Shown here: in pieces, positions 60,899 through 64,000 of the stretch
How positions within the stretch are numbered: the first letter of the stretch is position 1
Layout: each line of letters starts with the position of its first letter
Assembly (NCBI RefSeq): GCF_016741815.1
Contig: NZ_JAERRJ010000002.1
Location: 248,001-312,000 of the forward strand
Direction: 5' to 3'
Length of the DNA: 64,000 bases
From: Nocardia acididurans
GTDB lineage: Bacteria; Actinomycetota; Actinomycetes; Mycobacteriales; Mycobacteriaceae
Notes under the pieces: generated by a model
The model's input: the letters and a program-made list of their open reading frames with translations, nothing else
What the model was told of the DNA's origin: nothing
Databases searched by the model: none
Position numbers and translations under genes: made by a program

Positions 60899-61480
60899 TC
60901 AGGCGGGTCCGCCGGTGCCGCCGCAGGTTTCGCCGAGGGCGCAGGCCGACAGCGCGGCCAGCGCCGGATCGTCGGCGGCGTGCCCGGCGGCGTCCATCGC
61001 CAGCAGGGCGTTGAGCAGCATGCCGCCGGCGATGAACTGCTGTGCGCGCTCGGGCGGGCAGCCGGTGCGCTCGACCAGCAGTGAGAACAGCGCCGACACG
61101 AAATGGCGTGCGGCGGCGGCGATCTGGGGGTGCGCGGCGGCGGCGCTGAAACCCTGCAGCAGGATCACCAGTACATCCCGGTCCTCGACGAAGCCGTTGT
61201 AGACGGCGGTGAGGCGTTCCCAGACGGCCGGATCCCCGGCCGTGCCCGGCTCGTCGAGTTCGGCGGTGAAGGCGGCCAGCAGTTCGGTGACGGCGCGGTC
61301 GAACACCTCTTGGAAGAGATCGGATTTGCTGCCGAACATGCGCACCACGTACGGCTGCGAGACTCCGGCTTCGAGGGCGACCATATCGGTGCTGGTCCCC
61401 GCGTAACCGCCGCGCGAGAAGGCTCGTTCCGCGGCCTCGAGGATCTTCTCCCGGCGTTCCGCCGCGCTCAGCCTGACCAT
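60899..61480 (-). CDS. TetR-family transcriptional repressor
   Basis: 193 residues. N-terminal TetR helix-turn-helix 'ILEAAERAFSRGGYAGTSTDMVALEAGVSQPYVVRMFGSKSDLFQEVFDRA', C-terminal ligand domain of mixed helices. Diverges from the MFS pump, with two identical palindromes between them. It probably represses both genes and releases when the pump substrate binds. Confidence 0.92.
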   Translation of the reverse strand: MVRLSAAERREKILEAAERAFSRGGYAGTSTDMVALEAGVSQPYVVRMFGSKSDLFQEVFDRAVTELLAAFTAELDEPGTAGDPAVWERLTAVYNGFVEDRDVLVILLQGFSAAAAHPQIAAAARHFVSALFSLLVERTGCPPERAQQFIAGGMLLNALLAMDAAGHAADDPALAALSACALGETCGGTGGPA

Positions 61481-61512
61481 GCCGACAAGCTATCACGCTG
61501 CACCGATTGACA

Positions 61513-61530
61513 AGTAATCGTTTGATTACT
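61513..61530. promoter_or_regulatory. TetR operator O1
   Basis: AGTAATC-GTTT-GATTACT, a perfect 7-bp inverted repeat, 33 bp before the TetR start. An identical copy lies 35 bp away. Confidence 0.8.
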
Positions 61531-61547
61531 ACGGTCTGGAATTGCGA

Positions 61548-61565
61548 AGTAATCGTTTGATTACT
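61548..61565. promoter_or_regulatory. TetR operator O2
   Basis: Second identical copy of the 18-bp palindrome, 44 bp before the MFS ATG. A partial GATTAC copy follows near 61575. Two identical sites imply dimer pairs repressing both promoters. Confidence 0.8.
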
Positions 61566-61609
61566 TACGCGAAAGATTACATTCCCGGCGATACGGAGGG
61601 GGCTCGCCG

Positions 61610-63223
61610 ATGGCTGAGCACCGGTTCGACGACACACTCCCGCACAGCAGATCCGGCAGCGCCGTATGGACGCTGGTGGTGGTCTCGCTGTCCACCTTCA
61701 TGCTCATGCTCGACCTGACGGTCGTGAACGTGGCCCTGCCCGACATCCGGCGGGCCTTCGACTCCACTTTCTCTGCCCTGCAATGGATTCTGGATGCCTA
61801 CGCGCTCGGGCTGGCGGCCGTGCTGCTGGCGGCGGGGTCGCTGGCGGATCGGCTCGGGCGCAAACGCGTCTTCGATGTGGGCCTGATCGTCTTCGTGCTG
61901 GCCTCACTGGCCTGCGGGCTGGCGGTGAACGACCTCATGCTGATCCTGGCCCGGTTCGCGCAGGGGCTCGGCGGCGCAATACTTTTCGCGGTCGGCCCGG
62001 CGCTGATCGGGCACGAGTTCCGCGGCAGGGATCGCGGGATGGCCTTCGGCGTGTTCGGCGCGGTGGCCGGACTGGCCATCGCCTTCGGGCCGCTGATCGG
62101 CGGCGGGCTCACCGAGACGGCCGGATGGCGCTGGATCTTCCTCGTCAATGTGCCGGTGACGATCGCCGCGCTGGTGGTGGGCTATCGGAAGATCCGCGAA
62201 TCCCGCAGCGACACACCGCCTCCGGTGGATTGGGCGGGGATGACGGCCTTCTCGGCGGGCCTGTTCTTCCTGGTGCTCGGCTTCCTGCGTGGCGAGGCCG
62301 ACGGCTGGTCCAGCGCGCGCATCATCGGATACTTCGCGCTGGCGGGGGTCTGCCTCGCGGTCTTCACGATGCTCCAGATCACCCGTCCCGAGCGCGCGCT
62401 GTTCGATCTCACGCTGTTCCGCAACCGCACGTTCAACGGCCTCTCGGCCGTCACCACGCTCGGCCCGTTCGCGGTCATGTCCGCCATCTTCCTGCTGATC
62501 TCGTATGTGCAGAACGCGCTGGGGCATTCGGCGTTCGCCAGCGGACTGCGGTTCCTGCCGCTCACCCTCATGCTGTTCGTCGCCGCGGCGGCCACCGGCG
62601 CGCTGGTGGCCAAGGTCGCGCCCGCGCTGCTCATGGGCGCGTCGCAATTCCTGGTCGCGGCAGGCTTTCTCGCCATCCTGCTGGTCGACGCCGAATCCAC
62701 GTGGACGGCGCTCATTCCGGCCATGGTGCTGATCGGGCTGGGCATGGGCATGTTCAATCCGCCCCGGGCCGCCTTCTCCATCGCGGTCACCACACCCGAC
62801 CGGGCCGGGATGGCCTCGGGTGTCAACGAGACCTTCCAGCAGGCGGGTATGGCCATCGGCATCGCGGCGGTCGGCGCGTTCTTCCAGAACCGGGTCACCG
62901 CGGCCTTCGAGGAATCCGAGGTGGCCCGAACCGTGTTCGCGGACAGGACATCCGAGGCGGGCGAGGCGGTCGCGGCGGGCGGCCCGGCCGCGCTCACCGC
63001 CGAGCTACCCGCGGCGGTCGGCGCGGCGGTGCACGATGCCGCACAGGCCGCGTTCGTGAGCGGGCTGCACAGTGCCATGGTGCTGGCGGCGGTGGTCGCG
63101 ACGATCGCCGGTGTGATCGCCCTGGCCACCATGCGCCGCGGCGATCTCGACGCGGCCGCCCTCACCACGCCCGGCGTTCCGGTCGACGAGCCGTCAGTCC
63201 AGCAGCCGGTCGCCACGCAGTGA
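61610..63223 (+). CDS. MFS multidrug efflux transporter (DHA2, 14 helices)
   Basis: 537 residues. About 14 helices, motif A-like 'GSLADRLGRKRVFDVG' after helix 2, motif C-like 'PALIGHEFRGRDRGMAFGVFGAVAGLAIAFGPLIGG' around helix 5, and 'LDLTVVNVALPDIRRAF' (motif D1) in helix 1, all typical of EmrB/QacA pumps. It expels drugs or toxic metabolites using proton flux. GGAGGG precedes the ATG. Controlled by the divergent TetR. Its end overlaps the convergent oxygenase gene by 30 bp. Confidence 0.93.
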   Translation: MAEHRFDDTLPHSRSGSAVWTLVVVSLSTFMLMLDLTVVNVALPDIRRAFDSTFSALQWILDAYALGLAAVLLAAGSLADRLGRKRVFDVGLIVFVLASLACGLAVNDLMLILARFAQGLGGAILFAVGPALIGHEFRGRDRGMAFGVFGAVAGLAIAFGPLIGGGLTETAGWRWIFLVNVPVTIAALVVGYRKIRESRSDTPPPVDWAGMTAFSAGLFFLVLGFLRGEADGWSSARIIGYFALAGVCLAVFTMLQITRPERALFDLTLFRNRTFNGLSAVTTLGPFAVMSAIFLLISYVQNALGHSAFASGLRFLPLTLMLFVAAAATGALVAKVAPALLMGASQFLVAAGFLAILLVDAESTWTALIPAMVLIGLGMGMFNPPRAAFSIAVTTPDRAGMASGVNETFQQAGMAIGIAAVGAFFQNRVTAAFEESEVARTVFADRTSEAGEAVAAGGPAALTAELPAAVGAAVHDAAQAAFVSGLHSAMVLAAVVATIAGVIALATMRRGDLDAAALTTPGVPVDEPSVQQPVATQ

Positions 63224-64000
63224 TTGCGCGGCATGGTGTTCGGGCAGCGTGCGGCCGAACAGCTGGCGGGTGCGCTCCGGGGTGCCGATGAGGCCGGGGG
63301 TGTCGGTGTAGGCGAAGATCGCGGAGTGGCGCTGGATGGTGCCGCCCACCGGCGCCACCCGGTGCAGCGAGAAGCGGCCCTGGAACAGTTGCAGGTCACC
63401 GGGTTTCAGGTCGAGGCGGCGGATCAGATGGTCGCCGTGGTCGGTGAGGACGGCGTTCACGTCGGCGAAGTTCTCGGCGGTGCGGCTGCGGATGTTCGGG
63501 CAGTACTCGAAGACGCCGCCGCACTCGGGCTCCTGGGTGAGCATGCTGACGGTGAATTCGTTGGTGTCGAAATGCCAGGGGTGCGACATGCCCGGGGCGA
63601 CCACGTTCAGGGTGAGTCCGGCCAGCGGGTCCGGATATTCGTGGAGGGCGGGCAGATCGAAGCAGTCGGCCACGAAACGCTGGAAGTGCCGGTCGGTGTA
63701 GAGACGATGGATGATCGCCTCGGCGGGGATGAGATCCCGTGCCACGAAGGCGTTTCCGCGCCGCAGCACGTGGCGGCCGGGATGATCGGCGGGGAGTTCG
63801 GTGTCGAGCGGAATGTTGTAGGCGTTGACGCGCTCGACCGTGTAGTAGGCGTGCGGGGCCAGGGCGACACCCTCGGTGCGCAGGGTGTGCACGTACTCGG
63901 GGCGGATGAAGCCGCGTAGGACGGTACAGCCGTCGGTGGCGAGATCCGCGCGGGCCGCTGCCACGGCGGCGGCCCATCCGTCGCCGCCGGGCGCGTCCAG
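63194..64000 (-). CDS. 2-oxoglutarate/Fe(II) oxygenase of PhyH/HalD-like type, 5' end missing
   Basis: At least 268 residues are visible; the frame stays open to the right edge (L-D-A-P-G-G-D-G-W upstream of the first GTG), so the start lies outside. The iron triad is seen as HxD in 'GMSHPWHFDTNEFTVSMLTQEPECGG' and a distal His in 'LFQGRFSLHRVAPV'. The Asp is retained, so this is a hydroxylase rather than a halogenase, which would have Gly or Ala here. Likely acts on a free or activated amino acid or fatty acid; substrate unknown. Convergent with the MFS gene. Confidence 0.82.
   Translation of the reverse strand: MDAPGGDGWAAAVAAARADLATDGCTVLRGFIRPEYVHTLRTEGVALAPHAYYTVERVNAYNIPLDTELPADHPGRHVLRRGNAFVARDLIPAEAIIHRLYTDRHFQRFVADCFDLPALHEYPDPLAGLTLNVVAPGMSHPWHFDTNEFTVSMLTQEPECGGVFEYCPNIRSRTAENFADVNAVLTDHGDHLIRRLDLKPGDLQLFQGRFSLHRVAPVGGTIQRHSAIFAYTDTPGLIGTPERTRQLFGRTLPEHHAAQSLRGDRLLD

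Overview
The window reads as chromosome of a high-GC, mycolic-acid-containing actinomycete, most likely Nocardia or a close relative. The pointers are heavy G/C bias at third codon positions, frequent GTG/TTG starts, three deazaflavin (F420) type DUF385 proteins plus an LLM-type oxidoreductase, an EphD-like hydrolase/SDR fusion, MTB12-like exported proteins, the Mpa proteasome ATPase, and a gene order around trmI-recB-hisG-hisE that matches Mycobacterium tuberculosis Rv2115c-Rv2122c. No rRNA, tRNA or CRISPR array was seen.

Left part (1-24.3 kb): a truncated DUF385 gene; an ArsC-family protein; a proline-repeat protein; a BlaI/M56-peptidase pair followed by a secreted M19-like dipeptidase, with the same 15-bp palindrome before the regulator and before the dipeptidase; a 478-residue glutamine synthetase facing an amino-acid permease that appears to start at ATT; an acyl-CoA synthetase with a PucR-type regulator; an exported CocE-type hydrolase; then ephD, a ferredoxin-type reductase, a ferritin-like 'metal-dependent hydrolase' and an ABC1-type kinase, whose promoters share a palindromic operator. 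A GT39-like membrane protein, two DUF385 proteins, a Nudix hydrolase and an unannotated 27-codon peptide gene follow.

Middle (24.3-45.1 kb): a reductive pyrimidine/hydantoin-type catabolic operon (ABC importer, F420-type LLM oxidoreductase, dihydropyrimidinase, beta-ureidopropionase) diverges from a MocR regulator. Next comes the most distinctive block: two copies of a kinase-lipoprotein-kinase cassette (four receptor Ser/Thr kinases with a four-cysteine ectodomain and two paralogous lipoproteins), separated by an ABC exporter and its divergent MarR regulator.

Right part (45.1-64 kb): mpa, two MTB12-like exported proteins, a leaderless HTH + Clp-N cassette whose promoter lies inside a 51-bp nested palindrome, a beta-lactamase-fold hydrolase, trmI, a solitary TnpB element inserted between trmI and a RecB-like nuclease gene, a truncated maleylpyruvate-isomerase-like remnant, a small secreted protein with a ribosome-site-sequestering hairpin, hisG and hisE, TerD, a carnitine-acyltransferase/methyltransferase operon, an NDH-2-like flavoprotein, a TetR-MFS efflux pair with twin perfect operators, and a 2-oxoglutarate oxygenase running off the right edge.
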